From positions 1-64,000 of the forward strand of contig NZ_KB894262.1 of the NCBI RefSeq assembly GCF_000374405.1: a DNA stretch of 64,000 bases. Reading direction: 5' to 3'. Made by a program: the position numbers and the translations under genes. The DNA is from Riemerella columbina DSM 16469 (lineage in GTDB: Bacteria; Bacteroidota; Bacteroidia; Flavobacteriales; Weeksellaceae). The notes under the pieces are model-generated. The model was given only the letters and a program-made list of their open reading frames with translations. It was not told where the DNA came from and did no database searches. Of the stretch, positions 34,081 to 42,717 are shown piece by piece (position 1 is the stretch's first letter; each line of letters starts with the position of its first letter).

Positions 34081-35398
34081 GGGTTAAATCTACATTGGGG
34101 TTGATAAAGGGTTGACTTCTGCGTCCGTTGAGGGCAACATAAACTTCTGCATAAACTTTTGCATTTTTAACACCTCTATTTTTTTCATAATAATCTTTTA
34201 AGTAGTGGGCAAATTGAAGAATGAAATCGGGCTGGAAAGACATCTGCTTTTCCTGTATTGGGGTAAGAAAATCCGAATTTTCTACAATATAATACTCATC
34301 GGTTTCAGGATTATAAATTTTAAACTGGGCATAGCCTGCTTTTTCCATCAGCATCACCCGCCAAGAAAACCGAAATCCTTCCTCCGTCCAAAATAATTCA
34401 CCAGGGTAAAGTAAATATCGCCAAGGAAATAGAATTTGGATGGTAAAGAACACTACTAATACTGCAAATATAGGCTTTTTAAGATGCTTGGGCAATTGAT
34501 AAATCTCATGGTTTTGATACTTTTTAGGATTTAGTTTTAAATATCGGTATAGTGAGTTCCACAATTTTTGATGCCAAGATGGGGAAAAATAAATGGTAGC
34601 ACCAAACATCATCACAAATGGAAAAATACCAATAGGAAATAATACCCAAGTTAAAGTATGGAAAACTACCACACTAATGAAAGCAAGTAAGCGGGTACGC
34701 TGGTTCCATAGCAAAAAAGGAATGCTTAAATCGTACAATGCCCCAGCCCAAGAAAATACATAGGCAGTAGGCGTTTTGTCTAGCCATTCGCCAATAATAG
34801 GCAAATAAAATTTGGAAGGTAGCCATAATTTAAGCGGCATCGCATCAACTAACCAATCTGAGTTAAGTTTACAAATCCCTGCATAAAAATAAATAATGGC
34901 CACTAAAAGTTTGATAACATTAACACACCAAGCAGGAACTAATTCTTTTCTTAGTGATGGATTTTTTTCTGCATCTACGGAATAAGCCACATTCATTGGT
35001 AGAAAAATCATCAAAAAACTTAGAATACTGATAAAGTAATAGTGGTTGAGGTAGTTGGTTTTGTCCATCAATTCAATATAAGTGAAGGTGAGGAAAAAGC
35101 CTACAATAGCAAAACGATAATATCGCCCAATCATAATTAAAAAAGCGAAAATACCCGCTAATGCAAAAAATCCGTAAGTGTATTGCCCTAAAGGTTTTAC
35201 CCACTCAAAACCGTAATAACTAAAGAAAAATTGAGGTTGTATATAAAGGCTATCAATCCAGCCATAAACAAAAAATCGACTGATACTGATGAGCATCAAT
35301 ATACCAAAAAACAGCCTATAAGTGCTCAGAACGGAGGCACTTATAGGTTGCTTTAACAATTGATATTTAAATGATTTAGTCACCATCGGTATCTGCAT
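34013..35398 (-). CDS. HTTM protein, full-length vitamin K-dependent gamma-carboxylase homologue
   Basis: This 461-residue membrane protein aligns by eye with vitamin K-dependent gamma-glutamyl carboxylase along its whole length. The HTTM part has several membrane segments. Residues 110-119 read LMDKTNYLNH, matching the region of the catalytic-base Lys (Lys218 in the human enzyme, here Lys113). FYAGICKLNSDW (171-182) and FHTLTWVLFPIG (246-257) match conserved helix segments, and SWRVML (345-350) lies in the vicinity of GYSWDMMV. VYVALNGRRSQPFINPNVDL (419-438) matches the C-terminal LNGR...DPxVD block. It overlaps the imelysin gene by 23 bases. An ATG four codons further in (35386) would shorten that. 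Substrate and activity are unknown. Confidence 0.85.
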   Translation of the reverse strand: MQIPMVTKSFKYQLLKQPISASVLSTYRLFFGILMLISISRFFVYGWIDSLYIQPQFFFSYYGFEWVKPLGQYTYGFFALAGIFAFLIMIGRYYRFAIVGFFLTFTYIELMDKTNYLNHYYFISILSFLMIFLPMNVAYSVDAEKNPSLRKELVPAWCVNVIKLLVAIIYFYAGICKLNSDWLVDAMPLKLWLPSKFYLPIIGEWLDKTPTAYVFSWAGALYDLSIPFLLWNQRTRLLAFISVVVFHTLTWVLFPIGIFPFVMMFGATIYFSPSWHQKLWNSLYRYLKLNPKKYQNHEIYQLPKHLKKPIFAVLVVFFTIQILFPWRYLLYPGELFWTEEGFRFSWRVMLMEKAGYAQFKIYNPETDEYYIVENSDFLTPIQEKQMSFQPDFILQFAHYLKDYYEKNRGVKNAKVYAEVYVALNGRRSQPFINPNVDLTHEKESFQHKTWILPFHDSIKGF

Positions 35399-36539
35399 AA
35401 GATATGGTAATATTAAGCGATTGTGCCATATCCACTTTTAAATGTGGTACATTTTTTTGCAAGTTATAATACGCATTTTTTAGTTTATTCAAGTCTTGTG
35501 TAATTTGAACTTGGAAATTTGGATTTAAGGCTTGGATTGCCGTTTCCGCTTGCGTAAATTGGTTATTGATATCTTGGGCTAATGTTTTATGGTTACTATT
35601 TTTAGTCGCCATATACTCTATGTATTGCTGGAATGATTTTCCCGTTTTACCATCCGCTCCGATACCTTGGAAAAATTCATGCATTGCTTTAGTGCCTAAT
35701 AAGGCATATTCTCTATTGTGCTGAGGGGAAAATTGAGACTCTACCAAATGAGGTTTTGGTTGGTCGTTATCCTCTAAGAACATTGGGGTTAAAATCCCTG
35801 CGGGATAACCAATTTTACCTGCTCTTAAATATTTTTCATAATATTGAACATAGGCATTAGCAACTAAACTGACACTTCCAGAAGCGTTATTCCCTGTGTT
35901 ATTAATAAATGATTGGCGGTTGGCTTTTAGGTCTGCTAACATTTCTTTTGATGAAACCACCATTTCTTTGGTAACTTCATAAAGGTAATCTTTATAATGT
36001 TGTGCATTAGTATTGGTGGTATATTTTTCAAGAATAGCTTGGTCGTTATCTCCGAAACCATTTAGTAAATAATCTACCGCTGGTAAGCCTTGTGCAATAC
36101 TACCCTGATTAATTTGTGATAATAATCTAAATTGATAGTTCTTTTCTACGGCATTAGATTTTATTTTATCGGTATTGGTTGGATAAGTATTTAATCGGTA
36201 TTGATAGTTCATATCACTAGCATCTGCTTTTCCAAAACGATAGAATCCTATGTATTGGTAGGCTTTATAAGCCTCATGTAGTGCCGTTCTAGCTGCATTA
36301 AGGTTAGCCTCGTTTGGATTGGCATTAAAGGCTTTAGTTTTTTCTTCTAGTGCAGTAGCTGCATCAGAAAATTTTTGGTTGTAAGGAATGACAAAATCGT
36401 CTACCCAGTGGGTTAGCATGGCAGTTCTATCAAAGCCATCTCCTTTGTTTTCTGGTTCCGAAGATACAGTACTATCGCCACCACAAGAGGTTACAAAAAG
36501 TAATAATCCTAATAGTAAGCTTAAAGAGTAATATTTCAT
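35376..36539 (-). CDS. Imelysin family lipoprotein
   Basis: This 387-residue lipoprotein (Cys 19, LLFVTSC) is an imelysin-like helical bundle of the M75/COG3489 periplasmic type, a family linked to iron uptake. The family motif GxHxxE reads GLPAVD at residues 151-156, so the His is replaced by Pro and the Glu by Asp; a GLPAxE/D form is common in the COG3489 branch. The C-terminal half contains LLGTKAMHEFFQGIG. The start was moved from 36578 to the ATG at 36539 because the lipoprotein signal begins there. It lies 73 bases after DUF4856 and overlaps the HTTM gene. Confidence 0.85.
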   Translation of the reverse strand: MKYYSLSLLLGLLLFVTSCGGDSTVSSEPENKGDGFDRTAMLTHWVDDFVIPYNQKFSDAATALEEKTKAFNANPNEANLNAARTALHEAYKAYQYIGFYRFGKADASDMNYQYRLNTYPTNTDKIKSNAVEKNYQFRLLSQINQGSIAQGLPAVDYLLNGFGDNDQAILEKYTTNTNAQHYKDYLYEVTKEMVVSSKEMLADLKANRQSFINNTGNNASGSVSLVANAYVQYYEKYLRAGKIGYPAGILTPMFLEDNDQPKPHLVESQFSPQHNREYALLGTKAMHEFFQGIGADGKTGKSFQQYIEYMATKNSNHKTLAQDINNQFTQAETAIQALNPNFQVQITQDLNKLKNAYYNLQKNVPHLKVDMAQSLNITISYADTDGD

Positions 36540-36612
36540 GATATTTTGTATTAGCACAATACAGTCTTGAAAACTCAAGACTGTATTGTAAAGTTATTGA
36601 TTTGAATGTTGA

Positions 36613-37779
36613 TTACGGCTTAGTATAGTCAAATCCATACTTATCACCAATCATCTTCGCATAATATTTTAATGAACCTGCTTTAGATACATCACCAGAC
36701 AATCTGTCTACATCCCAAAGTCCTTTTTTACCTTTTACACCATTGAATACAGCTTTAGCTTCTGCAGGAGTTAAATATCTGCTTCCGTCTTTCTTTCTAG
36801 TAAATTGTAGTCCATAAACAAAACCTAAACCTTCAGATAATCCGTGGAAAGAGTTGGTTGGATTATTAGGATCGATTTTAGTATTCAAGTAGTGTACTGC
36901 TCTAATCCCAGCCACTAAAGACAATTTTTCGCGGATGATTCCTGCTTGCTCATTCATTACTTTGTAATCTTTAGCAGAAGCCGCTGCACGACCTGTTCTA
37001 AAGGCTAGCATAATCGCTTCTTTAATACCTTTAGTTTCTGGCATATCTGTTAATTCTTTTGAAAGGTATCCAGCCCAGAAAGATTCTACTCCTTCAGGTT
37101 TTGTAAGACCTAGTAATCCATAAGCTGTGTCCCAGTGTAGTTCTAGTTCTGTTTCATTAGTTCCAGAAACTAAAGTTTTTTTGTTATTAGCTTCTAGTAT
37201 AGCACTGTTTTTTAGCACTGCATCACCAAGGTGTTGGTTGAAGATTTGGTCTAATAGTACAGCACCCATCAAACCTTTCTGTACGATTTGAGAATATTCT
37301 ATTCCGTAACCGTCAACCATTCTTTTGCCACCTAGAGTACCTGCTGTGCCCTCTTTCGCTTTGTCGTTTTTATGAGCGGCAGCATCATCTGCTAGGCTTA
37401 CTAGATAGTCATTAAAGAATTTTTTTGCTGCTACAGTTTCCTCATTTCCACTATTGAAGTAGTCTTGAGATGCGGCAGTTAATTCTTTTAAACTTTTTGC
37501 GTCATTACCTTTATCATTATATAAAGCTAATAAGTCTGCTTTTACAATATTTTTAAAATCTCTTGCGCTATTGTCTAGAGCTTTTAATTTAAGATAAGGC
37601 TGATGTCCTAAAGTTAGATCAACAGAAGATTTTCCATTTCTTTCAAAAGTATAATCCGAAGGTACAGTGTACGGATCTGGATTTACTGGTGTGTTAATGT
37701 CATCATTATTGTTACTGTTACAAGAAACAAAAAGTGCGGCAGAAGCCATCACAGGCAAAATTGCTTTAGTAATTTTCAT
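36613..37779 (-). CDS. DUF4856 family lipoprotein (copy 2, imelysin operon)
   Basis: This 388-residue lipoprotein (Cys 20, LFVSC) is the paralogue of the protein at 17834-18997. Shared blocks are YTFERNGKSSVDL, GYGIEYSQIVQKGLMGAVLLDQ (in parts), ELELHWDTAYGLLG, NSFHGLSEGLGFVYGL and KGLWDVDRLSG. It is helical throughout and probably periplasmic. It heads the operon that continues with imelysin, HTTM and a TonB receptor, which is the best clue to function (uptake of a metal or its complex). A TATATTTG on the minus strand at 37813-37820 drives the operon. Confidence 0.87.
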   Translation of the reverse strand: MKITKAILPVMASAALFVSCNSNNNDDINTPVNPDPYTVPSDYTFERNGKSSVDLTLGHQPYLKLKALDNSARDFKNIVKADLLALYNDKGNDAKSLKELTAASQDYFNSGNEETVAAKKFFNDYLVSLADDAAAHKNDKAKEGTAGTLGGKRMVDGYGIEYSQIVQKGLMGAVLLDQIFNQHLGDAVLKNSAILEANNKKTLVSGTNETELELHWDTAYGLLGLTKPEGVESFWAGYLSKELTDMPETKGIKEAIMLAFRTGRAAASAKDYKVMNEQAGIIREKLSLVAGIRAVHYLNTKIDPNNPTNSFHGLSEGLGFVYGLQFTRKKDGSRYLTPAEAKAVFNGVKGKKGLWDVDRLSGDVSKAGSLKYYAKMIGDKYGFDYTKP

Positions 37780-37812
37780 ATTTTAATTTTTATTAAGTTT
37801 GAATTATGCTGG

Positions 37813-37820
37813 CAAATATA
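37813..37820 (-). promoter_or_regulatory. TAnnTTTG -7 element of the DUF4856-imelysin-HTTM-TonB operon
   Basis: On the minus strand TATATTTG lies 33 bases ahead of the ATG at 37779, and a TTTGG about 18 bases further upstream fits the -33 element. No Fur-like palindrome was recognised. Confidence 0.65.
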
Positions 37821-37986
37821 TATTTATTTTGATTTATTCCAAATAGCAAAGCGAATTTTTTAGTTAAAACTGATGAATATCAGTAAAGGATTTAGAGGAA
37901 GTGAGAAGGAAATTTTTTGTAATCTGTTATTAATGAGAGTTTTTTGTTGTGTTGGTTGTGAGGTTTTACATTCTTATAAAAAATAC

Positions 37987-37994
37987 TATTTTTG
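37987..37994 (+). promoter_or_regulatory. TAnnTTTG -7 element of the small lipoprotein/cytochrome pair
   Basis: TATTTTTG lies 17 bases before the ATG at 38012. Confidence 0.6.
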
Positions 37995-38011
37995 CATTAA
38001 AATTAAATGTT

Positions 38012-38227
38012 ATGAAAAAAGTATTTTTATTAGCCCTATTTGCAGGATTAACGACTATAGCATGTTCTAAAAAAGAAAATGCTAACACCGAAAGCAATGT
38101 GATGTTGCAAGAACCAGAAGTTACTGAGGTAGCAGTAGATTCTGCAGCAGTGGAACAACCAGCAGTATCTACCACAACGGCTGAGGCGGAACAACCAGCG
38201 GTGGCGGATTCTACGGTTACAAAATAA
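38012..38227 (+). CDS. Small lipoprotein, unrecognised
   Basis: This 71-residue lipoprotein has its lipobox Cys at residue 18 (TTIAC). The mature part is low-complexity, rich in Ala, Glu, Val and Thr, and contains EQPAV twice. It is likely a small disordered envelope lipoprotein. The start at 38012 is supported by the TATTTTTG at 37987-37994, so a longer reading from 37949 is unlikely. The cytochrome c gene starts 15 bases downstream, suggesting joint expression. No function is proposed. Confidence 0.75.
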   Translation: MKKVFLLALFAGLTTIACSKKENANTESNVMLQEPEVTEVAVDSAAVEQPAVSTTTAEAEQPAVADSTVTK

Positions 38228-38242
38228 GAAGGTTATAAAAAA

Positions 38243-38659
38243 ATGAAAAAACTATTGTGCGCCATAATGATTGGTGGTGCGTTGTATTCTTGTTCTAATG
38301 AAAACAAAGGCAGTCAGCCAGTTTATTCCATAACCCCAACAGAAGAGGATTTAGCCGCAAATAATGCTTCTGCTACTTTGGAAGCTGATGGTACTGATGT
38401 AAATTTGAATTACAAAGGTTATGAGCTCATCAAATCTTCGGACTGTATGAGTTGCCACACCATAGAAAATAAATTGGTAGGGCCTTCTTTCAAAGCGGTT
38501 GCTGAAAAATACTCAGAAAAAGATAGTGAGATGTTGTCTGAAAAAATCATCAATGGTGGTCAGGGAAATTGGGGAGAAGTGCCTATGTTAGCCCATCCGC
38601 AAGTATCCAAAGAAGATGCTCGTACGATGGTAGAATTTGTTTTATCCTTAAAAAAATAA
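38243..38659 (+). CDS. Monohaem c-type cytochrome lipoprotein
   Basis: The 138-residue lipoprotein (Cys 17, LYSC) holds one class I cytochrome c domain. The haem is bound by CMSCH at 68-72, and the likely Met axial ligand is in VPMLAHP. It should carry electrons in the envelope, perhaps to a terminal oxidase or periplasmic peroxidase. It is cotranscribed with the small lipoprotein upstream and ends at a terminator (38682-38712). Confidence 0.92.
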   Translation: MKKLLCAIMIGGALYSCSNENKGSQPVYSITPTEEDLAANNASATLEADGTDVNLNYKGYELIKSSDCMSCHTIENKLVGPSFKAVAEKYSEKDSEMLSEKIINGGQGNWGEVPMLAHPQVSKEDARTMVEFVLSLKK

Positions 38660-38681
38660 ACCGACTAAAAGATACAATTTC

Positions 38682-38712
38682 AGCGAGATACTTCTGGTGT
38701 CTCGCTTTTTTA
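38682..38712 (+). terminator. Rho-independent terminator after the cytochrome gene
   Basis: AGCGAGA and TCTCGCT form a 7-bp stem, followed by six Ts. Confidence 0.7.
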
Positions 38713-38751
38713 TCTTTATCATAGAGGCTTTGTGGTCTTCATTATTATTAG

Positions 38752-38759
38752 TAAATTTG
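38752..38759 (+). promoter_or_regulatory. TAnnTTTG -7 element of lysS
   Basis: TAAATTTG lies just upstream of two possible ATGs (38769 and 38781). Its position rules out the longer reading from 38697. Confidence 0.6.
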
Positions 38760-38780
38760 CATCCGAAAATGACGAAAATT

Positions 38781-40478
38781 ATGCAATTATCCGAACAAGA
38801 AATTATCCGTAGAGAAAAATTACAAAAACTGTCTGATATGGGCATCAATGCCTATCCCGCAGAAGAATATACCATCTCTGATACCACTGCCGATATCAAA
38901 AACAATTTTGAAGAAGGCAAGCAAGTTAAAGTCGCAGGGCGATTAATGTCTAGAAGAATACAAGGTAAAGCCTCTTTCGCCGAATTACAAGATTCCAAAG
39001 GGCGTATCCAAATTTATTTTAATAGAGACGAAATTTGTCCAGGCGAGGATAAATCTTGGTATAATGAAGTTTATAAACATTTATTGGACATAGGAGATAT
39101 CATTGGGGTAGAGGGTGAGTTATTTAAAACTCAAGTGGGAGAAATGACAATCATGGTTAAGCAATTTACCTTATTGACCAAAACCCTACGCCCTTTACCA
39201 CAAGCTAAAACCGATGAAAATGGTGTGGTACACGATGCCTTTAACGACCCAGAACTGCGTTATCGTCAGCGTTATGTAGATTTAACGGTGAATCCTCATG
39301 TAAAGGAAATTTTCGTAAAGCGTACCAAATTATTTAATGCCATGCGTCAGTTTTTTAATGATGCAGGCTATTTCGAGGTGGAAACGCCAATTCTACAAGC
39401 CATTCCAGGAGGGGCTGCGGCAAGACCATTTATTACACATCACAATGCTTTGGATATCCCATTATATATGAGGATTGCCAATGAGCTATATCTTAAAAGA
39501 TTAATCGTTGGGGGATTTGATGGGGTGTATGAATTTTCTAAAAACTTTAGAAATGAAGGGATGGATAGAACGCACAATCCCGAGTTTACCGCTATGGAAA
39601 TTTATGTAGCATACAAAGACTATAATTGGATGATGGACTTTACCGAAAAACTTTTGGAACATTGTGCTATTGCGGTAAATGGCACTACGGAGTCTCAGTT
39701 CGGGGAGCATAAGATTAACTGGAAAGCACCTTATCCAAGAATTTCTATGACGGAAGCCATTAAGAAGTATACGGGTTTTGATATCACAGGAAAATCGGAG
39801 GAAGAGCTAAGAACTTTTGCTAAATCTGTTGGTATTGAAGTAGATGAAACGATGGGGAAAGGGAAGCTAATTGATGAGATTTTTGGCGAAAAATGTGAAG
39901 GCAATTTTGTACAGCCAACATTCATTACGGATTATCCCATTGAGATGTCGCCATTAACTAAAAAACACCGCAGTCAAGAAGGCTTAACAGAACGATTTGA
40001 ACTGATGGTTTGTGGTAAGGAAATTGCCAATGCCTACTCGGAGCTGAACGACCCTATCGACCAAAGAGAGCGTTTTGAAGAACAACTGAAACTCTCTGAA
40101 AAAGGAGATGATGAGGCGATGTTTATCGACCAAGACTTTGTAAGAGCCTTGGAATATGGAATGCCACCTACCGCAGGTCTAGGAATTGGAATGGATCGTT
40201 TGGTTATGTTTTTAACGAATAATGCCTCTATCCAAGAAGTGCTGTTTTTCCCTCAAATGAAACCAGAAAAAGCACAACCAAAGATTGAACTGAGTGAAGA
40301 TGAGCAGAAAATCCTTACGCTTTTAAGCGAAAATAACGATGAAGCCCCGCTATCTGAAATTAAAGAAAAATCTGGTCTTTCAGGTAAAAAATGGGATAAG
40401 TCAACTAAGAATCTATCTAAAAATCAATTGATTAAAGTTGGAAAAATAGAAGATGAGTTGATAATAAAGAAACTTTAA
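38781..40478 (+). CDS. lysS: Lysyl-tRNA synthetase (class II) with C-terminal extension
   Basis: This 565-residue enzyme charges tRNA-Lys. The N-terminal OB fold binds the anticodon ([19 protein letters not shown], in parts), motif 2 is [17 protein letters not shown] and motif 3 is [13 protein letters not shown]. The start [14 protein letters not shown] fits the usual N-terminus. Most bacterial class II enzymes stop near 500 residues, just after FFPQMKPE. Here about 70 more residues follow (about 493-565), helical and with a winged-helix-like pattern ([15 protein letters not shown]). This may be a tRNA- or protein-binding add-on. It has its own promoter. Confidence 0.95.
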   Translation: MQLSEQEIIRREKLQKLSDMGINAYPAEEYTISDTTADIKNNFEEGKQVKVAGRLMSRRIQGKASFAELQDSKGRIQIYFNRDEICPGEDKSWYNEVYKHLLDIGDIIGVEGELFKTQVGEMTIMVKQFTLLTKTLRPLPQAKTDENGVVHDAFNDPELRYRQRYVDLTVNPHVKEIFVKRTKLFNAMRQFFNDAGYFEVETPILQAIPGGAAARPFITHHNALDIPLYMRIANELYLKRLIVGGFDGVYEFSKNFRNEGMDRTHNPEFTAMEIYVAYKDYNWMMDFTEKLLEHCAIAVNGTTESQFGEHKINWKAPYPRISMTEAIKKYTGFDITGKSEEELRTFAKSVGIEVDETMGKGKLIDEIFGEKCEGNFVQPTFITDYPIEMSPLTKKHRSQEGLTERFELMVCGKEIANAYSELNDPIDQRERFEEQLKLSEKGDDEAMFIDQDFVRALEYGMPPTAGLGIGMDRLVMFLTNNASIQEVLFFPQMKPEKAQPKIELSEDEQKILTLLSENNDEAPLSEIKEKSGLSGKKWDKSTKNLSKNQLIKVGKIEDELIIKKL

Positions 40479-40533
40479 ATTGTAATTTTAAGACAATTTA
40501 TAAAAGAAGTGGTATTAGTACTGCTTCTTTTTT

Positions 40534-40541
40534 TATTTTTG
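40534..40541 (+). promoter_or_regulatory. TAnnTTTG -7 element of the gluzincin/Crp pair
   Basis: TATTTTTG lies 13 bases before the ATG at 40555. Confidence 0.55.
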
Positions 40542-40554
40542 TACCATTAACCAA

Positions 40555-41694
40555 ATGAATACAATGATGAATCGGTGGTTTATAAGAATTTTAAGTCTAT
40601 TAATGTTAATTACAGTTAATGGCTTTTCCCAAGAGGCTAAAATAAAGCTCTCAATATCCCCAGCAATAGATACTTCTACTAAAGTAAATCAGGATATTAT
40701 TGAAACATTGGCTCAGTTTTTACAAACCAAAAATCAATCCTATTCCGAAAATCAATTTTGGAGCTCAGCAGATTTTAAAAAATATCAATATCCTTATCTG
40801 GATATTTATCAATTGGAGCAAAGTCTGTTAGGTGCAAATTTTTATCAGCCTTCATTAATGGAAATTTTACCAACGGATAACCCTCAGCGTAAAATCCTCA
40901 AAATAGCCTTTGTCGGTCATAATCCTGAAACTAAAGACACTCAACTAAAAGCCATTTATAATCTTATTGCCAATGTAGCGCACAACTCAATCACGCTAAG
41001 CCGATATTTAGATGAAATTACAACCCATTGGAATACTCAGACGAATCAAAGTATCACTTATAAATTCTCACCTAATAGACAACCTAATGCAAAAGAAATA
41101 CGCCAACAAGAGAATGAAATTCAAACATTGGTTAAATTTTTAGGTTGTAAGCCCGTTCCCATTACTTATTATTCTTGTAAAAATCCTAAAGAAGTTTTTG
41201 AAATCAAGGGTTTTGACTATCATCCTATGATGTATGTAGACACCCAAGGTGGTTTAGCAGATTATGGCAACCTTATTTTCTCAGGTATGGATTCTGAGGT
41301 CTATACGCATGAAATTACGCATATTTATTTGATGAAACTATTCCCAGAAATTCATGATTTTTTTAACGAAGGGTTTGCCACTTATTGGGCTGGTAGTGGT
41401 AAGTATGATTATCAATGGCATAAGCAAAAAGTTAAACTGTTTTTAAAAGAGCATCCAGACTACGACTTTTCTAAAAATATGAATGTTTTCAGCCGAATCT
41501 ATTATCAAAAGGAAACTTCTATTCCTTATCTTACTGCGGCTCTTGTGGTAGAGCGAACTCTTCGCCTTTATGGAAAAGCTCTATTATTTGATTTATTCAA
41601 ATTACGGGATGAAGATTTATGGAATAATTTGAGTAAAGTAGGATTAACTCCTCAGAACATCAATCGTGAATTAAGAAAAGAATTAGAACATTGA
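40555..41694 (+). CDS. Secreted gluzincin-type metallopeptidase
   Basis: The 379-residue exported protein has a signal peptide ending near GFSQ (about 25). The zinc motif HEITH is at 252-256 and the third ligand Glu is at 272 in NEGFATYWAG, a gluzincin (M1-like) pattern. The rest is not recognised beyond that, so it is named by clan. It should be an active zinc peptidase of the periplasm or cell surface. Its stop overlaps the TTG start of the Crp-like gene (TTGA), so the two are translationally coupled. Further starts at 40564 and 40567 are possible. Confidence 0.8.
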   Translation: MNTMMNRWFIRILSLLMLITVNGFSQEAKIKLSISPAIDTSTKVNQDIIETLAQFLQTKNQSYSENQFWSSADFKKYQYPYLDIYQLEQSLLGANFYQPSLMEILPTDNPQRKILKIAFVGHNPETKDTQLKAIYNLIANVAHNSITLSRYLDEITTHWNTQTNQSITYKFSPNRQPNAKEIRQQENEIQTLVKFLGCKPVPITYYSCKNPKEVFEIKGFDYHPMMYVDTQGGLADYGNLIFSGMDSEVYTHEITHIYLMKLFPEIHDFFNEGFATYWAGSGKYDYQWHKQKVKLFLKEHPDYDFSKNMNVFSRIYYQKETSIPYLTAALVVERTLRLYGKALLFDLFKLRDEDLWNNLSKVGLTPQNINRELRKELEH

Positions 41695-42257
41695 ATCCAT
41701 TAATCCAAAGTTTAAAATCTGAAATTAAAACACTTCCTGAAGAAGAACTTTTGGCTTTTGCTCATCTTTGGACCATTGAAAAAGAGGTGGCAAGGGGCGA
41801 ATGGCTATATCCCAAGGGAACGGTGGAAACCAACATTTACTTTATAATACAAGGTGCATTTAAAATTTGTTATGAAATTGATGCTCAGGAAGTGATTGTG
41901 GGGTTTGGTTATAAAGGTGGTTTCGTTTTTGATTTGCCTTCTTTTTTCTCTGAACAGCCTTCTCATTTCTATATCGAAGCGCTTAAGAAAAGCCGTCTGA
42001 TTGGATTGCCTAAAAAAGATTTTTATCACTTATTGAATCGTAATCTTACGCTTTCAAACTACTGGCGTGGAAAGACAGAAGAAATATTATTAGATTTAGT
42101 GGCTCGGGAGGTTGATATCTTAACGGCATCGCCTCAGGTTCGTTTTGAGCGATTGATGCGCCACCAGCCCGAACTGTTTCAGCATATTCCCCATAAATAT
42201 ATTGCGGTTTATCTCAGAATGAGTCCAGAAACACTGAGCCGACTTCAAAAATCTTGA
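41691..42257 (+). CDS. Crp/Fnr family transcriptional regulator
   Basis: The 188-residue protein has an N-terminal cyclic-nucleotide-binding-like fold, with GEWLYPKGTVETNIYFI and the GAFKICYEID strand, and a C-terminal helix-turn-helix ending RMSPETLSRL. The DNA-binding part is short and stops soon after the recognition helix. The usual phosphate-binding motif of CRP is not clear, so ligand binding is doubtful. The TTG start overlaps the previous stop by four bases (TTGA). The DUF4345 gene follows with its own promoter element at 42290-42297 and is a plausible target, from context only. Confidence 0.82.
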   Translation: MNPLIQSLKSEIKTLPEEELLAFAHLWTIEKEVARGEWLYPKGTVETNIYFIIQGAFKICYEIDAQEVIVGFGYKGGFVFDLPSFFSEQPSHFYIEALKKSRLIGLPKKDFYHLLNRNLTLSNYWRGKTEEILLDLVAREVDILTASPQVRFERLMRHQPELFQHIPHKYIAVYLRMSPETLSRLQKS

Positions 42258-42289
42258 TTTCAATCAATGGTTTGGTGGTGTATCTGTTC

Positions 42290-42297
42290 TATTTTTG
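42290..42297 (+). promoter_or_regulatory. TAnnTTTG -7 element of the DUF4345 gene
   Basis: TATTTTTG lies 27 bases before the ATG at 42325, in the gap after the Crp-like gene. It is a likely site for Crp-like control, by inference. Confidence 0.55.
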
Positions 42298-42324
42298 TGT
42301 CGTTAATATTAAAATTTAGATGCT

Positions 42325-42699
42325 ATGAAATGGAAAGGAATTACTAAAGTTTTTCTAATGATAATAGGAGTTGCATTTTTAAGCGTTGCTATTCAAGCGT
42401 TTGTAAACCCGCAGTCGGTGATGGATTTTGTTGATGTTTCTCTAGATAATATCAGTGCAAAAAATTCTATAAGGGCGTACTATGGTGGGGTTAATTTAGC
42501 ATTGGCTCTATTTATGATGTATGGGGCGTTCAAAATGCGTAGAGAAGCCTTATTGTTTTTAATACTTTATGGGAGTGGGTTTGTGGTTGGCAGAATTTAT
42601 GGAATTTTAGTAGATGGTATGCCGAGTCATTTTATATTAACTTGGTTGATGATAGAATCTGTGGCAACTATTGTGGCGATAGGTTTGCTAAGGATATAA
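42325..42699 (+). CDS. DUF4345 family membrane protein
   Basis: This 124-residue protein has four predicted membrane segments, with a conserved central SIRAYYGGVNLALALFM block and a GRIYGILVDG loop, as in DUF4345. The family has no known biochemical role. It lies just after a Crp/Fnr-type regulator, an arrangement in which the regulator often controls the neighbour. It is convergent with the 42718-43107 gene. Confidence 0.75.
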   Translation: MKWKGITKVFLMIIGVAFLSVAIQAFVNPQSVMDFVDVSLDNISAKNSIRAYYGGVNLALALFMMYGAFKMRREALLFLILYGSGFVVGRIYGILVDGMPSHFILTWLMIESVATIVAIGLLRI

Positions 42700-42717
42700 A
42701 TTTCATCCAATTAAGTA

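Noticed and set aside
37873-38070. A small + strand ORF of 65 codons in the promoter region after DUF4856.
   Set aside because: It overlaps the start of the small lipoprotein in another frame, with no promoter element at a suitable place and no family pattern.
38697-38780. A longer lysyl-tRNA synthetase reading from 38697.
   Set aside because: The segment overlaps the upstream terminator and the promoter at 38752-38759, and orthologous proteins begin MQLSEQEI-like.
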